Shown: positions 6,811 through 16,498, numbered from the stretch's first letter. The stretch: 27,675 nucleotides of DNA from Paludibacteraceae bacterium (GCA_024400275.1 JAKSMY010000023.1:1-27675), one strand, 5' to 3'. The notes: generated from the sequence alone by a model not told the origin. Made by a program: numbers and translations.

Positions 6811-7429
6811 ACATATCCTTGATTGGTTTTCTGCCAACGCCCAATCTGCCGAAAGCGAACTGATTTACAACAACCCTTTCGAATTGTTGGTTGCAGTCAT
6901 GCTTTCCGCCCAATGTACGGATAAGCGTGTCAATCTGGTCACGCCTGCCTTATTTTCCGCCTATCCATCGGCAAAAGCATTGGCACAAGCATCGGTGGAG
7001 GACATCTTTTCCTTCATTCGCTCGGTCAGTTATCCTAATGCCAAAGCCGAACATCTCTCCGGCATGGCAAAGCGATTGGTGGAGGTGTACAACGGCGAAG
7101 TGCCGGACAATATAGACGACTTGCAATCACTCCCGGGCGTTGGACGCAAGACTGCCAATGTGATTTGTGCCGTTATCTGGAACCAACCCACCATGGCGGT
7201 CGATACACATATTTTCCGTGTGGCTGAGCGTCTGGGACTGACCACGAACAGCAAAAACCCCTTGCAGACAGAACGCCAAATGACCAAATATATACCCGCC
7301 CAACTGATTCCTAAAGCGCACCATTGGTTCCTGCTGCACGGCAGATATATCTGTCAGGCACGCAAGCCTCAATGTGACCGCTGCGGGCTGTCTGCATATT
7401 GCCGCTATCACACGAGATCTTTGCGGTAG
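6788..7429 (+). CDS. nth: Endonuclease III (DNA glycosylase/AP lyase)
   Basis: Base-excision repair enzyme removing oxidised pyrimidines and nicking abasic sites. The 213 residues contain the helix-hairpin-helix LPGVGRKTANVI with catalytic K121, catalytic D139 in AVDTHIF, and the 4Fe-4S cluster ligands C189, C196, C199 and C205 (C-x6-C-x2-C-x5-C). Length is normal. It begins within the last 23 bp of the preceding gene. A 47-bp gap without a clear promoter separates it from the prenyltransferase gene. Confidence 0.95.
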   Translation: MTTKQRFEHILDWFSANAQSAESELIYNNPFELLVAVMLSAQCTDKRVNLVTPALFSAYPSAKALAQASVEDIFSFIRSVSYPNAKAEHLSGMAKRLVEVYNGEVPDNIDDLQSLPGVGRKTANVICAVIWNQPTMAVDTHIFRVAERLGLTTNSKNPLQTERQMTKYIPAQLIPKAHHWFLLHGRYICQARKPQCDRCGLSAYCRYHTRSLR

Positions 7430-7476
7430 TATAGCGGTAGTAGAGGCTATTGTTAAGCATTTATTATACATTAAAT

Positions 7477-8358
7477 ATGAACACATTAAAACGTTATTTT
7501 ATTGCGACTCGTCCGTGGTCTTTTTCGGTCAGCGTTACACCTGTATGGCTGACGTGCGAGTACATGCGGTACATCAACCCTAATGCCGGTCTCGGATTTG
7601 GTCTTTGGGCTATTATCGGCATTGTTCTTTTTCATGCTGCCAGTAATTTATTCTCCGATTATTTTGATTACAAAAAAGGTGTAGATACCGACCCCTCTGT
7701 CGGTTCGCCTACTATCACCGGCGGATTATTAACGGCAAGGCAGACCCTCATCTATGCTTGGGTATTGCTTATTCTCGCCACTATCAATGGCTTTGTTATG
7801 ACCTATTTTACAGGCTGGCCCTTGCTCATTATCGGGGGAATAGGTGCTTTGCTTATCATTCTCTACCCTTGGCTCAAATACCACGCACTCGGCGACTTGG
7901 ATATTTTCCTTACGTTCGGTATTCTTCCTACTTTGGGAACGGCATTCGTTATGACCGGACAGATTCTTTGGTCATCGCTTTGGATTACGCTCTCCTTTGC
8001 CACCATCACAGTTGCCGTGCTGCACGCCAACAACACCCGAGACTGCGGCAGGGACGGCAATGCACATATTTATACTTTTGCAATGCTGATTGGACCCAAG
8101 GCCTGCCAGTGGGTGTACTACATTGAAGTGTGGTTGCCGCTTGTTTGGGTACTATTCTGCGTTTGTGCCGGTCAACTGCCATGGCCTGTACTGGTGGCAT
8201 CGGCGTTGGCTTCGGTGATTGCCTTCCGTAACACCAAAGTAATGCAACAACTCACACAAGGCGGTAAGATTGATAATTTGGACCAAATGACAGCGCAACA
8301 TCAGTTAGTTAATTTGGTACTTGTCGTCCTTGCCTTTGTAGCAATACGTATATTATGA
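7477..8358 (+). CDS. menA: UbiA-family prenyltransferase, probably MenA
   Basis: An integral membrane protein of 293 residues with about eight or nine hydrophobic segments. The two Asp-rich motifs that bind Mg-prenyl diphosphate are present: N57-LFS-D61-YF-D64 followed by YKKGVDT, and D189-CGR-D193. The N-terminal LKRYFIATRPWSF and the KKGVDTDPSVG block suit 1,4-dihydroxy-2-naphthoate prenyltransferase, the membrane step of menaquinone synthesis. Other UbiA members are hard to exclude, and no other men gene is in the window. An in-frame TTG at 7450 is possible, but the ATG at 7477 gives the usual N-terminus. It overlaps the next gene by ATGA. Confidence 0.8.
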   Translation: MNTLKRYFIATRPWSFSVSVTPVWLTCEYMRYINPNAGLGFGLWAIIGIVLFHAASNLFSDYFDYKKGVDTDPSVGSPTITGGLLTARQTLIYAWVLLILATINGFVMTYFTGWPLLIIGGIGALLIILYPWLKYHALGDLDIFLTFGILPTLGTAFVMTGQILWSSLWITLSFATITVAVLHANNTRDCGRDGNAHIYTFAMLIGPKACQWVYYIEVWLPLVWVLFCVCAGQLPWPVLVASALASVIAFRNTKVMQQLTQGGKIDNLDQMTAQHQLVNLVLVVLAFVAIRIL

Positions 8359-8993
8359 TAGCCTTTTTCATTGCTTTTGTTCTTTGGACGCTGATGTTCA
8401 GCCCTTGGACAGCCCCCTATCTGCCCTTCTGGCCTTGTATGGTCGGGTCTGCTGTCATTCTGATTGGTTTAACGTTATACAACGGAAGAAAAGAGATTAA
8501 GGAACATCTGTCAGTGCCTCTAAGACAATGGTTGATAGACATCGCATTGGGAATAGGCATTGCCGTTGCTTTGTGGGGTATTTTCTGGATAGGCGATAAG
8601 GTCAGCCAGTGGATATTCCCGTCCTTTGCTCGGCAACAGGTAGATGGTATTTACGGCATCAAAGACGGTATAAATCCGGTCTTGTTATCATGTTTATTAC
8701 TGCTAATCATCGGTCCGGCAGAGGAACTCTTTTGGCGAGGATATATTCAGCAGACATTGATGACGCATTTTCAACAGACCGCACACCCAGTGTGGACAGC
8801 AGCCCTCGTTGCCGTTGCAGCATATACGTTAGTGCATATTTTCTCACTTAATTTTATGCTCATCATGGCGGCACTTGTTTGTGGCGTTGTGTGGGGAGGT
8901 CTGTACTTGCTTTGTTCTAAACATTTCCCTGCTATTCTTATCAGTCATGCCCTTTGGGACGCTGCCGTTTTTGTGTGGTTTCCTATTCTATAA
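8355..8993 (+). CDS. CPBP-family intramembrane glutamic protease
   Basis: A 212-residue, multi-pass membrane protein of the CPBP (Abi/CAAX protease Rce1-like) family. The signature residues are all present: E123-E124-LFW-R128 (EExxxR), H161 in TLVHIF and H198 in ISHALWD. Members cleave within the membrane; in bacteria the substrates are mostly unknown, with some linked to bacteriocin immunity. Translation is coupled to the upstream prenyltransferase through an ATGA overlap. The substrate cannot be inferred. Confidence 0.88.
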   Translation: MIAFFIAFVLWTLMFSPWTAPYLPFWPCMVGSAVILIGLTLYNGRKEIKEHLSVPLRQWLIDIALGIGIAVALWGIFWIGDKVSQWIFPSFARQQVDGIYGIKDGINPVLLSCLLLLIIGPAEELFWRGYIQQTLMTHFQQTAHPVWTAALVAVAAYTLVHIFSLNFMLIMAALVCGVVWGGLYLLCSKHFPAILISHALWDAAVFVWFPIL

Positions 8994-9005
8994 TTAAGTT
9001 TGTTT

Positions 9006-10193
9006 ATGAAGATTCGGATTGTCACATTAGGCTGCAAACTCAATTTTGCCGAATCGAGTGCGCTGATGAATACCTTGATAGCCAAGGGGCATACTCGTGC
9101 CAAACAAGGCGAAAAAGCAGATGTGGTAATCGTTAATACATGCACCGTAACGGATACGGCTGACCATAAAGACCGACAAGCCATTCATCGTGTCAAAAGG
9201 GAAAATCCAAATGCCCAAATCATTGTTACAGGCTGCTACGCACGACTCAAACCCAACGAAATAGCCAATATGATTGAGGTTAATCACGTGCTGCCCAAAC
9301 GGGACGATATTTTTCAACCGGCTTTTTCACGAGACGACCGTACACGCTGTTTCCTTAAGGTACAAGACGGCTGCAACTATTTCTGCACGTACTGCACCAT
9401 ACCCTTTGCGCGGGGACGTTCACGCAACCCTTATATAAAAGACATCGTAGCGCAGGCACAACAGGCGCTGGCAGAAGGTGCCAAAGAGATTATTCTCACA
9501 GGGGTCAACATAGGCGATTTCGGACGCAGCACAGGAGAATCTTTTATCGACCTCTTGCACGCTTTGGACAATCTGCAATCTGCAACCTGCAACCTGCAAT
9601 CTGACTATCGTATTCGTATCTCCAGTTGTGAGCCCAACCTATTGACAGACGAGATTATTGACTTTGTGGCGCATAGTCGCCACTTTGCACCGCATTTTCA
9701 TATACCCCTGCAATCCGGCAATAACGAGGTACTGAAAATCATGCACCGTCACTACACACGTGAATTGTTCCAAGAACGCATCGAGCACATCAAAGCCGTT
9801 ATGCCCAATGCTTTTATCGGAGTGGATTGTATGGTAGGTGTACGAGGCGAGACACAAGAGCGATTTGACGATTATGTGCAGTTTATCTTTGCCCTACCCG
9901 TTAGTCAATTGCATGTGTTTACCTACTCCGAACGTGCCAATACACGTATGCTTGAGATGGATTTATATGTGGTGCCACAGCACGAACGCGAACGTCGCAG
10001 TAAGGTCTTGCACACGATTTCCGAACATAAACTTGCCGATTTTTATGCCCAACACAAAGGACAAACTATGACTGTCCTTTGGGAAAGCAAGAAAGATGGT
10101 GACAAAATGTATGGTTTCAGCGAGAACTACATCAAAGTAGCAGGACCGTACGACAGAACCAAAATCAACACCTTTGAGCAAATCACCTACTAA
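9006..10193 (+). CDS. mtaB: tRNA (N6-threonylcarbamoyladenosine-37) methylthiotransferase MtaB
   Basis: Radical-SAM enzyme adding a methylthio group to t6A37 in tRNAs reading ANN codons. In 395 residues, the N-terminal MTTase domain has C10, C46 and C77 for the auxiliary Fe-S cluster, the radical-SAM motif is C123-xxx-C127-xx-C130, and a TRAM-like RNA-binding region closes the protein. The ATG at 9006 is preferred over the TTG at 9000. Residues 189-200 (NLQSATCNLQSD) are encoded by an imperfect 7-bp tandem repeat at 9570-9604, in a loop that is short in other MtaB proteins I know. No promoter separates it from the CPBP gene 12 bp upstream. Confidence 0.92.
   Translation: MKIRIVTLGCKLNFAESSALMNTLIAKGHTRAKQGEKADVVIVNTCTVTDTADHKDRQAIHRVKRENPNAQIIVTGCYARLKPNEIANMIEVNHVLPKRDDIFQPAFSRDDRTRCFLKVQDGCNYFCTYCTIPFARGRSRNPYIKDIVAQAQQALAEGAKEIILTGVNIGDFGRSTGESFIDLLHALDNLQSATCNLQSDYRIRISSCEPNLLTDEIIDFVAHSRHFAPHFHIPLQSGNNEVLKIMHRHYTRELFQERIEHIKAVMPNAFIGVDCMVGVRGETQERFDDYVQFIFALPVSQLHVFTYSERANTRMLEMDLYVVPQHERERRSKVLHTISEHKLADFYAQHKGQTMTVLWESKKDGDKMYGFSENYIKVAGPYDRTKINTFEQITY
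9570..9604 (+). repeat. Imperfect heptamer tandem repeat inside mtaB
   Basis: Five 7-bp units in tandem: AATCTGC, AATCTGC, AACCTGC, AACCTGC, AATCTGA. It encodes an insertion between the radical-SAM core strands, just before IRISSCEPNLL. Confidence 0.88.
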
Positions 10194-10289
10194 CATCTGA
10201 CTTTCGACTTACAAAACAAAAATAGTGCAATAACTAAATTTAGCATCTTTGCGGGCGAAAAATTGAAAAACGGGTCCCCTATGCTCCAC

Positions 10290-10338
10290 AAAAATGTTGT
10301 TAACAAAATCATCATAAACACGTTATTTACACATTTTT
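10290..10338. repeat. Inverted repeat upstream of the efflux operon
   Basis: AAAAATGT (10290-10297) and ACATTTTT (10331-10338), separated by 33 nt, lie about 45 nt upstream of the -33 box. It could be a regulator site, but the arms are AT-rich and may be chance. The rest of 10194-10378 shows no gene. CATCTTTG near 10245 is a one-mismatch -7 box without a clear -33 partner. Confidence 0.3.
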
Positions 10339-10378
10339 AGTATAAATGTCATCTGTTCGCCTAAATTCCAAACTTTTT

Positions 10379-10410
10379 TTTGCATATATCATTTATTTTT
10401 TGTATCTTTG
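10379..10410 (+). promoter_or_regulatory. Promoter of the RND efflux operon
   Basis: TTTG (10379-10382), 20-nt spacer and TATCTTTG (10403-10410) match the Bacteroidota consensus. Transcription would start near 10417, about 20 nt before the ATG at 10438. This is the only clear promoter before the terminator at 24483. Confidence 0.75.
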
Positions 10411-10437
10411 CACGCGAAAAAAGATATTGATAAGATT

Positions 10438-11547
10438 ATGCAGAAACTACCAATTATTACCGCCACGCTACTCGGAGTCACGCTCTTGACCGGTTGCGTA
10501 CAAATGCCCCAGGAAAAACACAGTTCATGGGACATAATGACCATTCAAAAAGGCACGTACGTGATGCCTATTTATTACTCTGCCAAAATCAGCGGGAAGA
10601 ACGATGCCAAAATACTACCGCAGATAAATGGCACTATCGTGGCTAAATGTGTGGAACAAGGAGATATAGTAACCAGAGGACAAGCCTTGTTCAAAATAGA
10701 CTCTATCCCCTTCCTGTTATCCGTTCAGCAAGCCAAAGCCAACGTGGCTACCGCTACCGCCAATTTGAGCATTGCCAAATTGAATTACGAGAGCACACAG
10801 ACACTATACCAAAAAGGTGTGGTTAGTGCATACGTGCTGGAAACAACCCAAAACGAATACGCCAGCGCACAAGCAGCCGTTAAAGTAGCAGAAGCACAAT
10901 TGGCATTGGCATATAATGACCTGAACCACTGCACCATAGTCAGCCCTGTTAACGGCGTGGTGGGTACAATCAATTACTCGGTGGGCGATTTGGTCAGCCC
11001 GTCCCTGCAAGAACCGCTGACCGTAGTGAGCGATAACCACATAGCCGAAGCAGCGTTTGCACTCAACGAAACGCAATATATCGAGTTACTCTCTTACCGC
11101 GACGAGTTATTCAACGGTCAGTATAGTCAAGCCTTGCAGGCTCTGCCCGACGTGGAGTTGAAACTGAAAAGCGGTAAGATGTATCCGCACAAGGGACGTA
11201 TTATATCGCTGTCCGGCGTGGTAGATGCCACCACCGGATCCGTAATCTGCAAAGCCGACTTCCCCAACGAAGAACGGACACTCACTTCCGGCATTAGCGG
11301 AACAGTGGTCATTCCTTCCAAATACGACAGCGTAATGGTAATCCCCAATACAGCCGTTAACCAACTACAGGATAAACTGCTTGCCTACGTGGTGCAACCG
11401 GATAGCACGGTTCGGACCACCATAATAGAGGCAGAATCCTTGAACGACGGAAAGAGTATGTTGGTCCTCAGCGGATTGAATGAAGGAGACCAAATAGTTA
11501 CCATCGGAGTAAATAACTTGGTGGACGGAGAAAAAGTAATCTTCTAA
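10438..11547 (+). CDS. RND efflux periplasmic adaptor lipoprotein
   Basis: Membrane-fusion protein of an AcrAB-TolC-type pump, 369 residues. The signal peptide ends in a lipobox (LLTGC, C20), so the protein should be lipid-anchored. After it come a split biotinyl-lipoyl domain (KILPQINGTIVAKCVEQGDIVTRGQALFKID and CTIVSPVNGVVGTINYSVGDLV) around an alpha-helical hairpin rich in Ala, Gln and Thr, then beta-barrel and membrane-proximal domains. It would bridge the pump and the outer-membrane channel. ATG at 10438 is chosen because an alternative TTG at 10408 lies within the promoter. It is the first gene of the adaptor-pump-channel operon, 19 bp before the pump gene. Confidence 0.92.
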   Translation: MQKLPIITATLLGVTLLTGCVQMPQEKHSSWDIMTIQKGTYVMPIYYSAKISGKNDAKILPQINGTIVAKCVEQGDIVTRGQALFKIDSIPFLLSVQQAKANVATATANLSIAKLNYESTQTLYQKGVVSAYVLETTQNEYASAQAAVKVAEAQLALAYNDLNHCTIVSPVNGVVGTINYSVGDLVSPSLQEPLTVVSDNHIAEAAFALNETQYIELLSYRDELFNGQYSQALQALPDVELKLKSGKMYPHKGRIISLSGVVDATTGSVICKADFPNEERTLTSGISGTVVIPSKYDSVMVIPNTAVNQLQDKLLAYVVQPDSTVRTTIIEAESLNDGKSMLVLSGLNEGDQIVTIGVNNLVDGEKVIF

Positions 11548-11566
11548 TCGCTAATCAGTTCGAACA

Positions 11567-14500
11567 ATGAAAGAGAAACTATATTTTTTCGTGACCCATA
11601 AGGTGATGGCCGTCGTGATATCTATCCTGACCATTCTGGTAGGCGTAATAGCACTGACGACACTTCCTGTGGAACAATATCCGGACATTGCGCCCCCAAC
11701 CATCTATGTCACCACTTCTTATACCGGAGCAGATGCCACCTCCGTACTCAAATCAGTGGTTATGCCCTTGGAAGAGAGTATCAACGGCGTGGAGCACATG
11801 ACCTACATAACGTCCGAGACTACCTCAACGGGCGATGTGACTATCCAAGTATATTTTGAACAAGGTACGAACGCCGATATGGCTACGGTCAATGTGCAGA
11901 ACCGCGTTCAAAAAGTGATGGGTCTGCTGCCGACCGAAGTAACCAAAGTGGGCGTACAAGTATATAAACGCCAAAACAGTACCCTGCAATTCGGTTCTAT
12001 CGTGAGCCGAGACGGACGGTTCGACCAAGAGTTCCTTGCCAATTACTTGGACATAAACGTTATTCCTAAAATCAAACGTATCAACGGTGTCGGTTCGGTG
12101 AGTAACTTAGGAAACACCTACTCGCTGCGAATATGGCTTAAACCCGATGCTATGGCGCAGTATAACCTGCTGCCGTCCGATGTGTTTAACGCCATCAGCA
12201 CACAGAGTTTGGTTTCTCCTGCCGGCTCCTTGGGCGAGAACTCGGAAAACACTTTCCTCTACACGATGGAATATCGCGGACGTTTGACGGAGATAAGCGA
12301 GTTTAACGATATCGTTATCCGCGCCCAAGAAGACGGCACACTGCTCAAACTGAGCGACGTGGCAGAAGTTAAACTTGGTGCAATCAGTTACACTTTCTCG
12401 TCCGAAGTAGATAAAGAACCCGGCGTAGTCTTCATGATTAGCCAAGTGTCCGGAGCCAACGCCACCGAGGTGAATGCCCAAATCGGACAACTGTACGAAG
12501 ACATGAAAAGCGAACTGCCCCCCGGCGTGGAGTTCCAGATTATGCAAACAGCCGACGATTTTCTATTCGCTGCGATGCATAACGTGGTGGAAACACTGAT
12601 TATAGCCATCTTGCTGGTTATTTTGGTGGTGTTCTTCTTCCTGCAAGATTTCAAAGCCACACTGATTCCCTCTATATCCATCATCGTATCTATGATAGGC
12701 ACATTCGCGGTGGTCAAAGTAGCAGGGTTCTCACTGAATATACTTACCCTCTTTGCCCTTGTGCTGGCTATCGGAACGGTGGTAGATGACAGTATAGTGG
12801 TGGTGGAAGCCGTAATGGCAAAATTAGAGAACGGCTACAAATCTTCCCGTCTCGCCACAAGTGACGCGTTGCACGAAGTGTTCTCGGCAGTTATCAGTTG
12901 TACGTTAGTCTTTATGGCTGTGTTCCTGCCCGTAACTTTTATGCCGGGCACCAGTGGCGTTTTCTTTACACAGTTCGGCATAACGATAGCCACGTCCGTG
13001 GGCTTGAGCTGTATCAACGCCCTAACCCTGTGTCCCGCCTTGGCCGCCGTGTTAATGCGTCCCAAGCAGGAAGGGGAAGCGAAACATAAAGGTATAACGT
13101 ATTACACCAAACTGGCATACAACGTTTCCTATTCGGCATTGGCCGATAAATACCTCGGTAGTATTCAGAAATACATGAAGAAACCTGCCATCTCGTGGTT
13201 CTTATTGGCGGCTGCTCTGGTTGTGATGGTGTGGGTAATGCGAACCACCCCGACCGAGTTGGTTCCGCAGGAAGACCAAGGTGTAATGTTGGTGGACGTT
13301 AAAGCCCCTGCCGGCTACACCCTCAAGCAAACGGAGGAAGTGGAAGGACGCATCGTGGACATCGTTCAACAATATGAGGAAGTGGAAAGCGTAGCCCGTA
13401 TCTCAGGTTTCGGTATCTTAGGCGGTACCAATTACAATAACGGACTATTGCTGGTTCGCCTGAAAACCTGGGACGACCGCAAAGGCATGAGCCACAGCAT
13501 CAACATGGTCATGTATCGCTTGATGTTAGACTGTGAGTGCATCAAAGAAGCCCAAGTCATTCCTTTGCAGATGCCGCAGATTCCGGGTTACGGTCAAGGA
13601 AACGCCATGGAACTGAAGGTGTTAGACCGACAAGGTATCGAAGTGGCTGACTTCGCCAAGAAAGTGCAACCCTTTATTCAGGCTATCCAGCAACGGAAAG
13701 AAGTAGGTGCCGTCTTCTGCGATTATGACGATTCATATCCTAAGTACAAAGTCGATATAGATGCCACCATCTGCGCCCGTGCAGGAGTGAGCCCTGCCGA
13801 AGTGCTGCAAACATTAGGCACTTATTGCGGTGGCTCGTACGTATCCGACTACAACCAATTCGGCAAATCCTATCGTGTAATGGTGCAAGCCCTGCCCGAA
13901 TACCGCTTGGATCCTGCCGCCTTGGATAATATCTTTGTGCGCGTAGCCAACGGGAAGATGACTCCTATATCTCAATTTGTTACCCTGACGCCATCCAAAG
14001 GATCATCGGTAGAACGCCGGTTCAACCTCTACTCAACCATTACGCTGAATATCAACGCTGCCGGTGGCTACAGTTCGGGACAGGTGATGAAAGCCATTGA
14101 AGACGTTTATAACGAGCAGAAAATGTTCGCACAAGGCGTAGGATACGAATACGGCGGCATGAGCCGTGAAGAGGCCGCCAACGCCAAAAGCAATATGACC
14201 GTACTCATCTATGCAATCTGTATTCTGCTAATATACCTTATCTTGGCTTGCCTATACAACTCATGGTTTATTCCACTGGCGGTGCTTATGAGCGTTCCTT
14301 TCGGTCTGATGGGAGCGTTTGCCTGCACCAAATTAGTGGCACCGTTAGGTTTTACCAATAATATCTATTTGCAAACAGGTGTGATTATGCTAATCGGATT
14401 GCTGAGCAAGACGGCTATTTTGATTACTGAGTTTGCCGTACAAAAACGCAAGGAAGGTTTGAGTATATACGAAGCTGCCTTTGGTGCATGCCAAGATCGT

Positions 14501-14716
14501 TTCCGCCCTATTCTGATGACAGTAGCGACTATGATTATTGGCATGATACCGCTTATTATAGAAAGCGGTGCCGGCTGCGTAGGTAACCGTTCACTCGCCA
14601 TCGGCGTAACTGGTGGCATGGCGGTAGGCACCATAGCATTGCTGTTTGTAGTGCCCGTGTTCTACATGGCTTTCCAAACATTGCATGAAAAATTTCAAGG
14701 AGAAGAATTAGAATGA
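11567..14716 (+). CDS. RND efflux pump inner-membrane permease (HAE1/AcrB type)
   Basis: Proton-driven drug exporter of 1049 residues, the family's normal size. The first membrane helix (residues about 10-30, ending LTTLPVEQYPDIAPPTIYV) precedes the first porter domain. TM4 carries the proton-relay pair D407-D408 (GTVVDDSIVVVEA), and TM10 has K948 (LLSKTAILITEFA), matching the relay Lys of AcrB. A second periplasmic domain lies between the two six-helix halves. The substrate is unknown. The stop overlaps the start of the outer-membrane factor gene by ATGA. No regulator gene (TetR, MarR or two-component) accompanies the operon in this window. Confidence 0.95.
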   Translation: MKEKLYFFVTHKVMAVVISILTILVGVIALTTLPVEQYPDIAPPTIYVTTSYTGADATSVLKSVVMPLEESINGVEHMTYITSETTSTGDVTIQVYFEQGTNADMATVNVQNRVQKVMGLLPTEVTKVGVQVYKRQNSTLQFGSIVSRDGRFDQEFLANYLDINVIPKIKRINGVGSVSNLGNTYSLRIWLKPDAMAQYNLLPSDVFNAISTQSLVSPAGSLGENSENTFLYTMEYRGRLTEISEFNDIVIRAQEDGTLLKLSDVAEVKLGAISYTFSSEVDKEPGVVFMISQVSGANATEVNAQIGQLYEDMKSELPPGVEFQIMQTADDFLFAAMHNVVETLIIAILLVILVVFFFLQDFKATLIPSISIIVSMIGTFAVVKVAGFSLNILTLFALVLAIGTVVDDSIVVVEAVMAKLENGYKSSRLATSDALHEVFSAVISCTLVFMAVFLPVTFMPGTSGVFFTQFGITIATSVGLSCINALTLCPALAAVLMRPKQEGEAKHKGITYYTKLAYNVSYSALADKYLGSIQKYMKKPAISWFLLAAALVVMVWVMRTTPTELVPQEDQGVMLVDVKAPAGYTLKQTEEVEGRIVDIVQQYEEVESVARISGFGILGGTNYNNGLLLVRLKTWDDRKGMSHSINMVMYRLMLDCECIKEAQVIPLQMPQIPGYGQGNAMELKVLDRQGIEVADFAKKVQPFIQAIQQRKEVGAVFCDYDDSYPKYKVDIDATICARAGVSPAEVLQTLGTYCGGSYVSDYNQFGKSYRVMVQALPEYRLDPAALDNIFVRVANGKMTPISQFVTLTPSKGSSVERRFNLYSTITLNINAAGGYSSGQVMKAIEDVYNEQKMFAQGVGYEYGGMSREEAANAKSNMTVLIYAICILLIYLILACLYNSWFIPLAVLMSVPFGLMGAFACTKLVAPLGFTNNIYLQTGVIMLIGLLSKTAILITEFAVQKRKEGLSIYEAAFGACQDRFRPILMTVATMIIGMIPLIIESGAGCVGNRSLAIGVTGGMAVGTIALLFVVPVFYMAFQTLHEKFQGEELE

Positions 14717-16062
14717 AAAAAACAATAATCTTACTGGCAGCAGTGGGACTATGCTCTGCATGCTGCATCTATAAAAAATACGAGCCCAAACAAGATGTTC
14801 CTGACAATCTGTTGGGACAGAACTCGTATGTTCAGCAGGCAGATACAGTCAGCAATCTCGGTCAACTGCCGTGGACAAGCCTTTTCAGTGATGTACGTTT
14901 GCAGAACTTAGTCAAGCGCGTATTACAGCAGAACGCCGACATGAAGACGGCACATCTGGAAGTAGAGAAAATGCAAGCTTCCTTATTAGCCGCCAAATTG
15001 GCTTATGTGCCGTCCGTTCAACTGAATCCTACCTATAACTATCAATGGTGGGACAAGCCGTCAACGAGTTTACATTCTTATAACGTAGGCATAGGCGGCA
15101 GTTGGCAATTAGATATTTTCGGGCAACTCACCACCGCCAAACGCCGCACGGCTGCCCTGGTTGAGCAAGCCAAAGATTTTGAACAAGCCACCCAAGCCGA
15201 GTTGATTGCTTCCACCGTGTATGCTTACTACCAATTAACGTTATTGGACCAGCAACGTGATATTCTCCACCAAACCGATTCTATTTGGCAAGTGGGGCTG
15301 AAGATGCAAAGTGCCTTGATGGAAGCCGGCAAGAGCTACAGCACCGCCGTGGACCAAATGCGGGCATCTATTTATAATATTCACCTGCAACAGTTGGATA
15401 TACAGCGTGCCATTGAACAGACCGAGCACTCTATCTGCTTACTTCTTCACGAGACACCCCATTCGATTGAACGCTGCAAATTGATAGACTTCCAGATACC
15501 GGAAGTGGTCGGCATAGGCGTGCCTGCTGCCCTATTACATAACCGCCCTGATGTTAGAGCCGCCGAACGGAGTGTGGAAGCTGCTTTCTACGGCACCCGT
15601 GGCGCGTATGCCGCTATCTTTCCTAATATAACAATCTCGGGCAACTTTGGACTGACAGATTTTGACCCGGTCGGCATGGCGGCTTCGGTTGTGGCATCAT
15701 TTTTGCAACCGATTTTTGCACAAGGCAAGTTGCACGCTAATCTCAAAATAGCAAAAGCAGACCAGGAAGAAGCACGACTGGCATTTGAAAAGAAAGTGCT
15801 GCAAGCCGGCGTGGAAGTGAACGAAGCACTTATGGATTGTCAAATATCAAAACAAAAAGTAAGCCTCTTCAACAACCAAATCCAATCCCTCCTCTCGGCA
15901 ACAGACGGGACTCATAGTTTGATGGAGCAAGGTAAAGCCACCTATCTGGAAGTGATAACTGCCCAAGAAGCATTGCTCAATGCCCAATTGCAACAAGCCT
16001 CTAACTATTTTGAAACTATCAACAGCGTTCTAAACCTATACATAGCTTTAGGCGGAAAATAA
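14713..16062 (+). CDS. Outer-membrane efflux factor (OprM/NodT family lipoprotein)
   Basis: TolC-like channel for the RND pump, 449 residues. The signal peptide ends in a Cys-rich site (GLCSACC), with C17 the likeliest lipidated residue, although the -3 position is Cys rather than the usual Leu. Two copies of the outer-membrane-efflux repeat follow: DVRLQNLVKRVLQQNADMKTA begins the first, and HNRPDVRAAERSVEAAFYGTRGAY marks the second. Both are rich in long helices. Overlap with the pump gene implies fixed stoichiometry. The thioredoxin gene follows after 13 bp, so transcription probably continues. Confidence 0.93.
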   Translation: MKKTIILLAAVGLCSACCIYKKYEPKQDVPDNLLGQNSYVQQADTVSNLGQLPWTSLFSDVRLQNLVKRVLQQNADMKTAHLEVEKMQASLLAAKLAYVPSVQLNPTYNYQWWDKPSTSLHSYNVGIGGSWQLDIFGQLTTAKRRTAALVEQAKDFEQATQAELIASTVYAYYQLTLLDQQRDILHQTDSIWQVGLKMQSALMEAGKSYSTAVDQMRASIYNIHLQQLDIQRAIEQTEHSICLLLHETPHSIERCKLIDFQIPEVVGIGVPAALLHNRPDVRAAERSVEAAFYGTRGAYAAIFPNITISGNFGLTDFDPVGMAASVVASFLQPIFAQGKLHANLKIAKADQEEARLAFEKKVLQAGVEVNEALMDCQISKQKVSLFNNQIQSLLSATDGTHSLMEQGKATYLEVITAQEALLNAQLQQASNYFETINSVLNLYIALGGK

Positions 16063-16075
16063 TAAACAACAAAAT

Positions 16076-16498
16076 ATGAAAAAGAATTTATTCATCGTCA
16101 TTGTATCGTTATTCTCGCTCTGCGCTTGGGGCAAAGTAACCTATCTGACCACCGACATGTTCAAAGCCAATGTTATGGACTACACCATCGAAAAAGAGTG
16201 GAAATACAAAGGCAAAAAACCTTGCGTCATTGATTTCTACACCACATGGTGCGGACCCTGTAAACGATTAGCCCCAATTATGGACGAGTTAAGCGAACAA
16301 TACAAAAACAAAGTCACCTTCTACAAAGCTGACACCGAACAAGAACGCGAATTGGCTTACGTGTTCCAAATAAGCAGTATTCCGCAAGTGCTGTATGTTC
16401 CTGTACAGGGCAAACCAATCCTGCTGAAAGGTCTGTATCCTAAAGAGGAAATAATCAAAATAATAGATAACGAATTATTAGCCAAAAAGAAAAAGTAA
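16076..16498 (+). CDS. Exported thioredoxin-fold protein
   Basis: A 140-residue protein with an N-terminal signal peptide (KKNLFIVIVSLFSLCAWG) and a single thioredoxin domain. The active site is W-C59-G-P-C62 and the cis-Pro loop is SSIPQVLYV. This classical WCGPC site suits disulfide reduction; its export suggests it acts in the periplasm, where it would need an electron donor such as a DsbD/CcdA protein not seen here. A Lys-rich tail (AKKKK) ends the protein. Spacing to neighbours is 13 and 9 bp, placing it inside the efflux transcription unit. Confidence 0.9.
   Translation: MKKNLFIVIVSLFSLCAWGKVTYLTTDMFKANVMDYTIEKEWKYKGKKPCVIDFYTTWCGPCKRLAPIMDELSEQYKNKVTFYKADTEQERELAYVFQISSIPQVLYVPVQGKPILLKGLYPKEEIIKIIDNELLAKKKK

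Noticed and set aside
7450..7476. TTG start extending the prenyltransferase
   Set aside because: The ATG at 7477 gives the expected N-terminus. The same reasoning rejected TTG starts at 9000, 10408, 19637 and 24575.
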